6,473 nt of DNA from an uncultured Prevotella sp. (lineage in GTDB: Bacteria > Bacteroidota > Bacteroidia > Bacteroidales > Bacteroidaceae): positions 1-6,473 of the forward strand of contig USJD01000191.1 of the NCBI GenBank assembly GCA_900554835.1, given 5' to 3'. Position 1 is the first letter of the stretch, and each line of letters opens with the position of its first letter. Positions 1-6,040 of the stretch are shown in pieces. The position numbers and the translations under genes were made by a program. The notes beneath the pieces are model-generated. The model was not told where the DNA came from. It was given only the letters and a program-made list of their open reading frames with translations, and ran no database searches.

Positions 1-55
1 ATTTTCAGCAGTTAGCACATCCAACATTTTTCAAAAAAAGCATATTATTAATTGG
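1..55. repeat. 55-bp perfect direct repeat, copy 1
   Basis: Identical over all 55 bases to 909-963. It is the left subterminal, non-coding part of element B, between the inverted repeat and the tnpC stop. It starts at the first base of the window, so the repeat may continue to the left. Confidence 0.97.
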
Positions 56-123
56 ATCGCCAAAATTAAAGTCATTCAACTTCTCGGGAACAAAATTCTC
101 CTCAACTGTCAAAGCGATAAACT
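1..123 (-). mobile_element. Mosaic remnant of an IS66-family element (element-B-like copy)
   Basis: Three adjoining blocks match element B in the same order and orientation. 1-55 is identical to 909-963 (subterminal left end), 56-82 matches 1090-1116 with one mismatch (position 70 against 1104; 3' part of tnpC), and 83-123 is identical to 3744-3784 (inside tnpA). Relative to element B this is a copy with about 126 bp and about 2.6 kb deleted. Neither junction shows notable microhomology. Read in frame on the minus strand it would join a tnpA piece (VEENFVPE) to a tnpC piece (KLNDFNFGD), but a TAG lies directly upstream in that frame, so it is not a gene. Bases 124-211, between the scrap and the nuclease fragment, match nothing else in the window and hold no supported gene. 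The true left end lies outside the window. Confidence 0.85.
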
Positions 124-211
124 AAATCAGCAGACTTCATGTCGACAACCCAAGAGTTGTTCATAACATAGAGTATGCACTATCTGCTATTTGAAAAGCA
201 TCTTACAACGA

Positions 212-889
212 CTAGGTTTCCAAGTTGTTAAGCAACGAGTTTAAGCCTAACATTTCCGAATTATATTCGTCATCGAACATTTTTGACAGACCAAAAACAG
301 GCATGTAGCTTTGCGAAACGATATCTTCCAATTTTCCTTGGCAAAAAGCAGCAAACAAATCTAATTCGTCACAAAACAAGACATCTGCATCTATAGCCTT
401 TTTCCTCAAGTTCAAATAATCAGTAAAGTCATTACCATTTTGACAGAATTCAGCAACAACCATTAAATCAAACACAGATACTATCCATGTATCTTTATAA
501 TCGTCTTGCATAATTCCCTCTTTTATCAAATTCTTCATATCACAAATTATAGCAGAAAAATGCTCAAAAGTGGTTGCTATCTTATATATATGTTTGATCT
601 GAGATTTATCAACTAAAACTGATTGTCCACAACACGAAAATGTTGGTTTTTCATTATCTTCTATATATTTCTTGGCTCTGAAACACTGATAAGAGGCGTA
701 ACCTATACTATCTTTAAGCTTATCCTTTAAACCTTTTCCTCCAGCCCTTTTATCACTATCGCTAAGCTTGTGAGCTTTTGCTTCTATTACAAAAACAGAA
801 TCAGAAGCTATTCCTAAAACATCAAGTTCTGCCTCTTTCTGATTTCCATCATCATCGATAACTTTATATTTTGCAGAGGAGTAAATCAC
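212..889 (-). pseudogene. PD-(D/E)XK nuclease-like protein, 5'-truncated by element B
   Basis: The open frame encodes 225 residues and ends with TAG at 212-214. Near its N-terminus it has a spaced acidic/basic set typical of the PD-(D/E)XK nuclease fold: E21 and D23 in AELDVLG, then a hydrophobic strand running into E36-A-K38 (VFVIEAKAH), then a helix with Q68 (YASYQCFRAKKY) in the place of the family's motif-IV Gln. The rest has no domain I recognise. The first three codons (GTG ATT TAC, 889-881) lie inside the terminal repeat of element B, so native sequence begins at Ser4 (base 880) and an unknown length of N-terminus is lost. The frame stays open upstream only to a TAA at 920-922 within the IS. 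The fold assignment is inferred from motifs alone; the full-length protein could be a restriction- or NERD-like nuclease, or a larger protein carrying this domain. No promoter is visible for the fragment. Confidence 0.7.
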
Positions 890-901
890 CGTTAGAACGT
901 A
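881..901 (+). repeat. Left terminal inverted repeat of element B
   Basis: It reads inward GTAAATCACC, G, TTAG, AA, CGTA. It matches the reverse complement of 4021-4041 at 18 of 21 positions. Read outward, the same bases supply the GTG that opens the nuclease-like fragment. Confidence 0.9.
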
Positions 902-908
902 ACTACTG

Positions 909-963
909 ATTTTCAGCAGTTAGCACATCCAACATTTTTCAAAAAAAGCATATTATTAATTGG
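909..963. repeat. 55-bp perfect direct repeat, copy 2
   Basis: This is the element-B copy of the repeat at the start of the window. It is non-coding and AT-rich, and lies between the left inverted repeat and the tnpC stop codon. A small hairpin (CTGA-TTT-TCAG, 906-916) overlaps its left edge. Confidence 0.97.
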
Positions 964-981
964 TATTGCCAGAGCTGCCTA

Positions 982-2889
982 TTAGGCTGCCTTGACATTC
1001 ACCTTTTTGTTCGAGTTATAATTACATGGGATTAGGGACATGAAGTCTTGCTCCCCCTCCATCAGTCGGGTGAGTATATCTTCTATATAATCGCCAAAAT
1101 TAATGTCATTCAACTTGCAGCTCTCAAAAAGTGAGAACATAAAAGCTATGTTTTCCGCACCTAAATGGCTACCGGTATGAATCCAGTTTCGCCTACCCAT
1201 AGCCAAGTGGCGGAACATTCGTTCGACCGCATTGTTATGCATCTCGACACGGCCATCCTGCAAGAACACCTTGAAGGCCTTCTCGTCATCAAGTACATAG
1301 TTGACTGCTCGCTGAACCATTGCACCATAAGAAGAATCAAGCTTGATCTTCTTCAACAACTTCATTAACTTGCCAACTATCGATGCACTGTACTTAAGTC
1401 TAAATCGGCGTCGCTGCTTAGCTGTATGCTTGCGTATCTTCGACTCTCGCTCTATCTGGAAGAGGTAGTTCATCATCAAGATGATTACACGCACACGATG
1501 GTCAGAGATATAAACATCCACGAAGCGATGGCGGGCATGGAACCAGCAAGCTGTACGCACCAGTCCCATTTCCTCCAAATCCTTCTCAATTGTCTCATAC
1601 AAGACTGCTCTGTCTGCAGTAAACACCCTTATACAAGAGTCCTTGAAGATGGCATCTTCCTGCACACTGTGACTACGGCTACCCTCCTTATATTCCATCA
1701 CACAAAGCTTGGCTTCCATGGAGAGGGCAGCATGGATGTACTCCACATTGTACTTAAACTTATCTTCCTTACTCTCACGACTGCGAACCACGATTCTTGA
1801 CTCGTCATTCTGGGTATAGACACACTGACGGATACGCTCAAGCATCACAGGTCCCAGGCGTTCACGAAGATAAGTCATGATTTGCTGCATCCAACCGTTC
1901 AAGGTTGACTGAGCTACCTTCATACCCATCTGTGACAACATATCCAACAAGCGGTTTTCGGAGAGATGATAGGCAAACTTCGACTCCAGATAGAACCTAC
2001 AGAAGGATGGCATCAAAGGATTACCCTTGATGATACTCTGAGGATACTTGCTGCTCTGAGGATCAGAGCCAGGTACATTAAAGCGTGCTATCTTGTATTC
2101 CTTACAATAAACCTCTTGTTTCTGATAGAAGAACAGACGGACTACCCACATGTCCTTCTTACCCTTACGTATGATAACCTTTGCATTCTCTGGAAGATCA
2201 GATTTATCTATGCCGAAGGACTTCAAGACTCTAGCTGTTGTTGTATAACGCTTGCGAGGGAGTTGACTATCTGATTCCTGCTTTTCTTTTTCTGTTTTCT
2301 TTGGCAGTTTTACTGCTGGTTGCTCTGGAGCTGAAGATGCCTTAGACTCTTCATCCTTATGCTTTTCATCCAACGCCTCGTCAGCAGCATCACTAATTTT
2401 CTTTTTCAATCCATCAAGCCCCAACTCACTGACCTCAGCATCGGATGTATCCAATACACCATTCAAGAGCTTGGTCATATCTGAATTATGAGCAAACTTC
2501 CTATGAAGGAGAACCTCGATGATAGTTTTATAATCAACCTGAGCCTTGTCTGCTATATCCAACAAGGCATTTGCCTTTTCATAATCATCTGCCTTGGAAT
2601 GAAGTCGAGATACCTCTGCTCGTAATTCCGAGTTATCAGATTCCGCTTGGGTCAAAGCCACCTCCAACACATAGATACGAGCATTTGCATCTGATAAATC
2701 TTCGCTTAACATAGAGATACGCTCGTTTGCCTTGTCAAGTTCCTCCGACAACTCTGTATTACCTTGCTCAATCTGCTGTTTGAGCAAGCCAACAAGCTGT
2801 TTGGACTTGGCAAGGTCATTGCTAGCTTTAGTCAACATTGACTTATACGTAGCAAGCTGCATCTCTATATTACTCTTGTTATTTATCAT
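982..2889 (-). CDS. tnpC: IS66-family transposase TnpC (element B), DDE enzyme
   Basis: This is the catalytic transposase of element B, about 635 residues, longer than many IS66 TnpC proteins of roughly 500-550. Residues about 8-120 are strongly coiled-coil, followed by a charged Lys/Glu-rich linker to about 215. The IS66 core begins near 285 (IIKGNPLMPSF, then YHLSENRLLDML and STLNGWM). The catalytic residues appear to be D362 (TQNDES), D426 (FTADRA) and E556 (HNNAVERMFR), with the family's C-W-x-H motif at 448-451 (CWFHARHRF) and the C-terminal GRRNWIHTGSHLGAEN block. I chose the ATG at 2887-2889. The frame is open to a TTG at 2925, but that TTG falls in the -33 box and the -7 box TACCTTTG lies between it and this ATG, so the longer form is unlikely to be transcribed. 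A start at ATG 2862 is also possible. Confidence 0.93.
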   Translation of the reverse strand: MINNKSNIEMQLATYKSMLTKASNDLAKSKQLVGLLKQQIEQGNTELSEELDKANERISMLSEDLSDANARIYVLEVALTQAESDNSELRAEVSRLHSKADDYEKANALLDIADKAQVDYKTIIEVLLHRKFAHNSDMTKLLNGVLDTSDAEVSELGLDGLKKKISDAADEALDEKHKDEESKASSAPEQPAVKLPKKTEKEKQESDSQLPRKRYTTTARVLKSFGIDKSDLPENAKVIIRKGKKDMWVVRLFFYQKQEVYCKEYKIARFNVPGSDPQSSKYPQSIIKGNPLMPSFCRFYLESKFAYHLSENRLLDMLSQMGMKVAQSTLNGWMQQIMTYLRERLGPVMLERIRQCVYTQNDESRIVVRSRESKEDKFKYNVEYIHAALSMEAKLCVMEYKEGSRSHSVQEDAIFKDSCIRVFTADRAVLYETIEKDLEEMGLVRTACWFHARHRFVDVYISDHRVRVIILMMNYLFQIERESKIRKHTAKQRRRFRLKYSASIVGKLMKLLKKIKLDSSYGAMVQRAVNYVLDDEKAFKVFLQDGRVEMHNNAVERMFRHLAMGRRNWIHTGSHLGAENIAFMFSLFESCKLNDINFGDYIEDILTRLMEGEQDFMSLIPCNYNSNKKVNVKAA

Positions 2890-2894
2890 GTGTA

Positions 2895-2926
2895 CAAAGG
2901 TACTAAATTTCTGCGACATATACAAC
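2895..2926 (-). promoter_or_regulatory. Bacteroidota-type promoter of element B tnpC
   Basis: On the minus strand GTTG (2926-2923), 20 bases, then TACCTTTG (2902-2895) fits the Bacteroidota consensus TTTG / TAnnTTTG. The box ends five bases before the tnpC ATG, so the transcript would be leaderless or nearly so, or translation starts further in. Confidence 0.7.
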
Positions 2927-2928
2927 TG

Positions 2929-2955
2929 TTTCTTGTTAAGAAAAGTTATATAACT
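2929..2955. promoter_or_regulatory. Two dyads just upstream of the tnpC promoter
   Basis: TTTCTT-GTT-AAGAAA (2929-2943) is a six-base-pair hairpin, and AGTTATATAACT (2944-2955) is a perfect 12-base palindrome that overlaps the stop codon of the coiled-coil gene. They sit just upstream of the -33 box. They could be an operator for a DNA-binding transposition protein or a weak processing or termination structure. No T-run follows in the direction of transcription, so a classical terminator is unlikely. Confidence 0.4.
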
Positions 2956-3289
2956 ACTTGTTTTTCAGAAGCTTATAAGATTTCAAAAACAATTTTTCCT
3001 CGTATTCCTTGTTTTTCTTTTCCAAAGCTTCTTTTGCTGTCAGAAGAGATTTGCGCTCTCTCAATAGAGCAAGCAGTGCTTCCTGCTTGCCCAAAATATA
3101 CTCTTGTATCTCTACCATCGCATCCATGATTTCAACCTGACGCAGATTCATTCGAGAAATTTCCTCTCGAATCGCCTTTTCATCAGATGAACCTTGCTGC
3201 AATGATACTTGAAGCTCTGCAACACGAGATTGCATACGCTTCAGTTCTGCATGCATGGATGGTATCAAACTCTTAATATCAGTATTCAT
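2954..3289 (-). CDS. Small coiled-coil protein, extra gene of the IS66 element
   Basis: This 111-residue protein is not one of the three canonical IS66 proteins. It is almost entirely predicted helix, with heptad-like Leu/Met/Ile spacing and many Glu, Lys, Arg and Gln (for example MHAELKRMQSRVAELQ near 12-27 and LLRERKSLLTAKEALEKK near 75-92). It ends in a basic tail (KSYKLLKNK). It has no Cys, no signal peptide, no membrane segment and no enzymatic motif. Its ATG overlaps the tnpB stop (ATGA, 3286-3289), so it is almost certainly translationally coupled to tnpA-tnpB. Because TnpC of the same element has a long N-terminal coiled coil, a partner or assembly role is a reasonable inference; a passenger role cannot be excluded. 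I do not recognise the family. Confidence 0.8.
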   Translation of the reverse strand: MNTDIKSLIPSMHAELKRMQSRVAELQVSLQQGSSDEKAIREEISRMNLRQVEIMDAMVEIQEYILGKQEALLALLRERKSLLTAKEALEKKNKEYEEKLFLKSYKLLKNK

Positions 3290-3618
3290 AATATGATTTC
3301 CGTTTGTACGGATGTTGATAGCAACAGTATCAATGTCTCACGGCTTATCTTATGACAGCGAGCTGCCTCCAAGAAACGAGGCTTGAGAAACTTACCGTCA
3401 TCAAACCACTTCTGGTATAAGACAAAACCATTGATATCATAATGTAATATTTTAACCTTGCGGTAATCCTTGGAATAGAAGATGAAGGCTTCATCATAAC
3501 TATAAGGATCATGCTGCATTTTTTCACGGATGATTCCTGCCAAGCCCTCACGACCATTGCGCATATCAGTTGGCGTGGAACTCAAATAATAAGTTGTTCG
3601 AGAAGTGAAGTTCAGCAT
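3286..3618 (-). CDS. tnpB: IS66 accessory protein TnpB (Orf2 family), element B
   Basis: This 110-residue protein is the usual size for IS66 TnpB, which is needed for IS66 transposition but whose biochemical role is unsettled. It shows the family's signature blocks: YYLSSTPTDMRNGREGL near 10-26 and AFIFYSKDYRKVKILHYD near 44-61, followed by GFVLYQKWFDDGKF (64-77). The ATG at 3616-3618 starts two bases after the tnpA stop, and the end overlaps the next gene by four bases, so it lies inside a tight tnpA-tnpB-orf operon. The C-terminus past about residue 80 is poorly conserved in this family and tells little. Confidence 0.93.
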   Translation of the reverse strand: MLNFTSRTTYYLSSTPTDMRNGREGLAGIIREKMQHDPYSYDEAFIFYSKDYRKVKILHYDINGFVLYQKWFDDGKFLKPRFLEAARCHKISRETLILLLSTSVQTEIIL

Positions 3619-3620
3619 GG

Positions 3621-3965
3621 CTATGACATTTTACGCAGCAGTTCTGCAACTGCAAACAGGTTAGTACACTTGATTTCCATCTCATCACCAGTCGGAGACT
3701 TCAAAATCAGTCTCTCAACTTGCCAACCTGCAGGAGTTTGTTGCTCGGGAACAAAATTCTCCTCAACTGTCAAAGCGATAAACTCACCTTCGCCTAGCTT
3801 CTTGTTTTCATCTGGTTGAAGCTTATTTGAACGATATGATTTCTTAAACTCAATGAGCCAGTCATAATCCACTGCCTCATCCTTACAATACTTGCGCAAG
3901 CTACGACCTTTACGATTTTGGTTGTAATCCTGCATCACTTTTTCGAAATATTCCCTTGTTTCCAT
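3621..3965 (-). CDS. tnpA: IS66 accessory protein TnpA (Orf1 family), element B
   Basis: First gene of element B, about 114 residues from the ATG at 3963-3965. The frame can be extended two codons to a TTG at 3971, but ATG is preferred. Residues about 18-45 (GRSLRKYCKDEAVDYDWLIEF) look like the short helix-turn-helix of IS66 TnpA proteins. The C-terminus (VERLILKSPTGDEMEIK...LFAVAELLRKM, 83-112) matches the conserved beta/helix end of that family. It is probably a small DNA-binding protein that helps TnpC or regulates the element. Its promoter is inside the right end of the element, with a leader of roughly 25 bases. Confidence 0.88.
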   Translation of the reverse strand: METREYFEKVMQDYNQNRKGRSLRKYCKDEAVDYDWLIEFKKSYRSNKLQPDENKKLGEGEFIALTVEENFVPEQQTPAGWQVERLILKSPTGDEMEIKCTNLFAVAELLRKMS

Positions 3966-3990
3966 TATCAAACTGTTTTGATTACGGATG

Positions 3991-4022
3991 CAAAGGTAAT
4001 ATATTATATAGGTACCGCCATA
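3991..4022 (-). promoter_or_regulatory. Promoter of element B tnpA-tnpB-orf operon
   Basis: The -7 box TACCTTTG is at 3998-3991 on the minus strand. Twenty bases upstream is TATG (4022-4019), a weak -33 box that overlaps the inner edge of the terminal repeat (CGTA). Promoter and transposon end are thus joined, so binding of transposition proteins to the end could affect transcription (inference). Confidence 0.6.
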
Positions 4023-5353
4023 CGGGCTAATGGTGATTTACTCACCGTCTTATGCTTCTCGCAGTCCAATATCGGGAATGGAGAGCCATCAGCGCCAAGC
4101 AGCAAACTGGACATTACCCGAACCTTCTGCAGATTGTAGAGAGGTTCTATCTTGTCGCATACCCCTTGATGCCAGTCATCGACTGTTGAAGGAGCGAGTA
4201 TCAAGCCATCCTGTTTCATCTTCTTTATCTGCCGGTTAAACGGCTGATGAAGGACATACTTATTACACTCTAACTGCGCCAACAACTCAGCAGAAGCATA
4301 ACTCTTCCAAAATACGTCCTCATAGCAAGGAGACTGCAAGAGCTGCTGCATCGGATCATCCTTGCGGCGAACGACAGGACGACGATATGGCTGAACAAAG
4401 TAGCGTACATTGGCTGGCACTATAAACTCCTGCACCTTGCCTTTGTAAACTATTACATATTCATCCTCATGTCCTATATAGCCTTCAGGCCAAAGTACCT
4501 TTTCCTCCAAACGAGGCATATCCTCTGGTATAGAATTTCGCCCATGCCCCTTCTGTTCCTTCTGGCTATTCAAAAGCTTCTTTATAGCCTTGCGCTTGCG
4601 ATACTCTTCACAGAATTCACGACACTCCTGGTAACGTTTCTTTTCTTCATCAGTGAACTCAACTGATGCCAACACCTTATCATAGATGGTATCACGTTCT
4701 TCCTTACTAAAGACTACCCGCTCACGCTTCTGAGTAAATATCATTCTGACAAGAGAGGCTATCTGCTCGGTCTTAGACTTGCTTTTAGCTTCAACCTTGG
4801 CCAGTTTATCCTTGATTTCATCCGTCAAAGACTCATGCGCTTCCTTTGCCGCAAGCTGATACTTCTGCAACAGTTCCTGACCTTTGGAAGAATCCTTGTC
4901 ACCAAGGGCGATGAACGCCTGCATGAACATGTCAAACATATCAGCCAAACGATTCAGCGCAGTTTTCTCGAAACGGGTTTTAGCTGCAGACATCTGCTGG
5001 CGAACCTGTTCACTTACATTTTGGGCGATGGCCTCCGCTTTCTTGTCTACATCAGACTCACGCTTATCCAAAGCCTTATTACGTTCCTCCAATTCCTTGG
5101 TCTTATCTGCCAATTGAGCTTCCAACTCTTTTCTGATACGTTCTTCTGCTTCAGCAACACGGCGAGCCACCTCCTCGTCAATCAAGTCTTGACGAGTGAT
5201 GCGCTCCACCTGCAGGTCATGCTCAGTATGCGCTGCCCGATCATTGGCATCGGACAACTGGCCTACGGCATTGGCATATTTCTCTGCCAAAGACGTACTT
5301 TTCCCTGTATTTTGTTGCTGTTCAAACATATCGTTTACCTTATTGTTTACCAT
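4004..5353 (-). pseudogene. tnpC: Truncated IS66 transposase TnpC (element A), interrupted by element B
   Basis: The frame from ATG 5353 encodes 449 residues, but only residues 1-437 are native; the last twelve (SKSPLARMAVPI) are read from the end of element B before a TAA at 4006-4004. Residues about 15-135 are coiled-coil. The middle carries HGRNSIPEDMPRLEE (270-284), typical of IS66 TnpC before its core. The core starts near 350 (SYASAELLAQL...VLHQPFNRQIKKM...LAPSTVDDW). D422 (LGADGSP) is the presumed first catalytic Asp; the second Asp, the Glu and the CWxH motif are gone, so it cannot catalyse transposition. The missing 3' part is nowhere in this window. The ATG at 5353 is one base after the -7 box TACCTTTG, so ATG 5329 (codon 9, preceded by AAGG) is the likelier start. 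Confidence 0.93.
4021..4041 (-). repeat. Right terminal inverted repeat of element B
   Basis: On the minus strand it reads GTAAATCACC, A, TTAG, CC, CGTA. It pairs with 881-901 at 18 of 21 positions. It joins directly to element A tnpC at 4042. Confidence 0.9.
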
Positions 5354-5354
5354 A

Positions 5355-5386
5355 CAAAGGTACTAAAAATTATTGAGAAAAACGAA
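5355..5386 (-). promoter_or_regulatory. Promoter of element A tnpC
   Basis: TACCTTTG (5362-5355, minus strand) is preceded by exactly 20 bases and then TTCG (5386-5383), a weak -33 box. The spacing equals that of the other three promoters in the window. Confidence 0.6.
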
Positions 5387-5395
5387 TATTTTGAT

Positions 5396-5427
5396 TGATA
5401 TTTACGCCTAAATATCAGCTATTTACG
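5396..5427. promoter_or_regulatory. Perfect dyad plus repeated half-site upstream of element A tnpC
   Basis: GATATTTA-CGCC-TAAATATC (5397-5416) is a perfect eight-base-pair inverted repeat, and one further T/A pair extends it to 5396-5417. The half-site TATTTACG at 5399-5406 recurs at 5420-5427, 21 bases or two helical turns away. It lies in the 96-bp tnpB-tnpC gap, about 10 bases upstream of the -33 box. An operator fits best; a terminator for tnpA-tnpB is possible, but the stem is AT-rich and has no following T-run. Confidence 0.5.
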
Positions 5428-5449
5428 TTAATAAAGACTAATAGAAAAA

Positions 5450-5797
5450 CTAGCTCTCCGATGGTGTTTCTTCATACCATTTTTCACCCAAAATCAAGAG
5501 GGTAAATTCATCCGGGGTTAATGTTGTTGTACGATTATCATCATTAAAATGAGGCATTTGGAAACGCCCCTCGCTCAACTTTCTTACATAAAGAGTCAGT
5601 CCATCGCTCTCACGATGCAAGACCTTAGCAGTCTTGCGAGTCTTACCTATAAATATAAAGGCTTCATCTTGGGTGAGGTAACGGCCAAACTCCTCATTCA
5701 CGATTCCTTGGAGTCCCTGAAACTGCTTGCGCATGTCGACTGGCTCCATGCACAAGTAGTACTTCAGGTCATCCGTCAACTGACAAACTCTAGCCAT
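5450..5797 (-). CDS. tnpB: IS66 accessory protein TnpB (Orf2 family), element A
   Basis: A 115-residue protein of normal IS66 TnpB length and apparently intact. It shows the signature blocks YYLCMEPVDMRKQFQGLQG (13-31), AFIFIGKTRKTAKVLHRE (46-63) and DGLTLYVRKLSEGRF (65-79). Its ATG lies four bases after the tnpA stop, so the two form an operon. As the TnpC of its own element is broken, it could act only with a TnpC supplied by a related element, or not at all (inference). Confidence 0.93.
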   Translation of the reverse strand: MARVCQLTDDLKYYLCMEPVDMRKQFQGLQGIVNEEFGRYLTQDEAFIFIGKTRKTAKVLHRESDGLTLYVRKLSEGRFQMPHFNDDNRTTTLTPDEFTLLILGEKWYEETPSES

Positions 5798-5801
5798 AAG
5801 C

Positions 5802-6014
5802 CTACACTGTTATACTAATGTAGGCTCGAAGCTGTTCGATACTGATGTCAGCAGGGAGAATTAGTGTCACACCATTGGGATAGCTTAATTTTAAATAAGG
5901 ATTGCGACGGTTGCGAGCATTTGCAGACTCACGCATCTCCTTCGCCTCATTGTCGCCGATTACAACCTCGGCGAACTTTGGCTTGCTGTTTAATTGTTTC
6001 TTGCCTTGTACCAT
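5802..6014 (-). CDS. tnpA: Short IS66 accessory protein TnpA-like, element A
   Basis: First gene of element A, 70 residues, and shorter than typical IS66 TnpA (about 90-140). It keeps the C-terminal signature NPYLKLSYPNGVTLILPAD followed by ISIEQLRAYISI (38-68), which matches the conserved end of TnpA/Orf1 proteins. It lacks a clear helix-turn-helix; the N-terminus is basic and polar (KKQLNSKPK, ARNRRN). The ATG at 6012-6014 is about 26 bases downstream of a good TACCTTTG promoter. Whether the shortness is typical of its lineage or a deletion cannot be decided here; the gene is open and properly placed. Confidence 0.82.
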   Translation of the reverse strand: MVQGKKQLNSKPKFAEVVIGDNEAKEMRESANARNRRNPYLKLSYPNGVTLILPADISIEQLRAYISITV

Positions 6015-6040
6015 AATTTGAAAAATTTAAAATCATGGTG

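Larger units (their letters stand above)
881..4041 (-). mobile_element. Complete IS66-family insertion sequence (element B)
   Basis: This 3161-bp element is bounded by terminal inverted repeats starting GTAA, as is usual for IS66. It carries, in transcription order, tnpA, tnpB, an extra coiled-coil gene and tnpC, all on the minus strand. It interrupts tnpC of a second IS66 element (element A) on its right. On its left it abuts the nuclease-like fragment. IS66 elements normally make 8-bp target duplications, but the flanks here differ (GCAGAGGA at 873-880, TCACCGTC at 4042-4049), so this is not a simple unrearranged insertion. All four genes are open and TnpC has its catalytic triad, so the element may be active. 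Confidence 0.9.

Noticed and set aside
124..211. Short minus-strand frame MNNSWVVDMKSADL and a small ACAAC/GTTGT hairpin (145-160) after the nuclease fragment
   Set aside because: The frame is about 20 codons with only vague likeness to the TnpB VDMRK motif, and the hairpin has a five-base stem with no T-run. Neither supports a feature.
902..963. Outward promoter (TATGCTTTTTTTG on the minus strand) that could drive the nuclease fragment
   Set aside because: The TA and TTTG parts are wrongly spaced for TAnnTTTG and no -33 box is evident.
1165..2274. Plus-strand open frames at 1165-1368, 1426-1800 and 1966-2274
   Set aside because: They lie wholly inside the minus-strand tnpC, which has clear family motifs; they are antisense shadows without recognisable domains.
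3345..3557. 70-codon minus-strand frame inside tnpB of element B
   Set aside because: It is an alternative frame of a well-recognised TnpB and has no support of its own.
1..4041. Composite transposon carrying the nuclease fragment between two IS copies
   Set aside because: The left copy is a degenerate scrap whose end is not visible and the cargo is a broken gene, so a functional composite transposon cannot be supported.
4066..4073. CCAATATC, the reverse complement of the expected element A target 8-mer GATATTGG
   Set aside because: Target duplications are direct repeats outside the element. This copy is inverted and lies within tnpC coding sequence, so it is coincidence.
4835..5398. 187-codon plus-strand open frame
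   Set aside because: It is antisense to the coiled-coil part of element A tnpC; the Cys/Leu/Phe-rich, low-complexity product is typical of a shadow frame.
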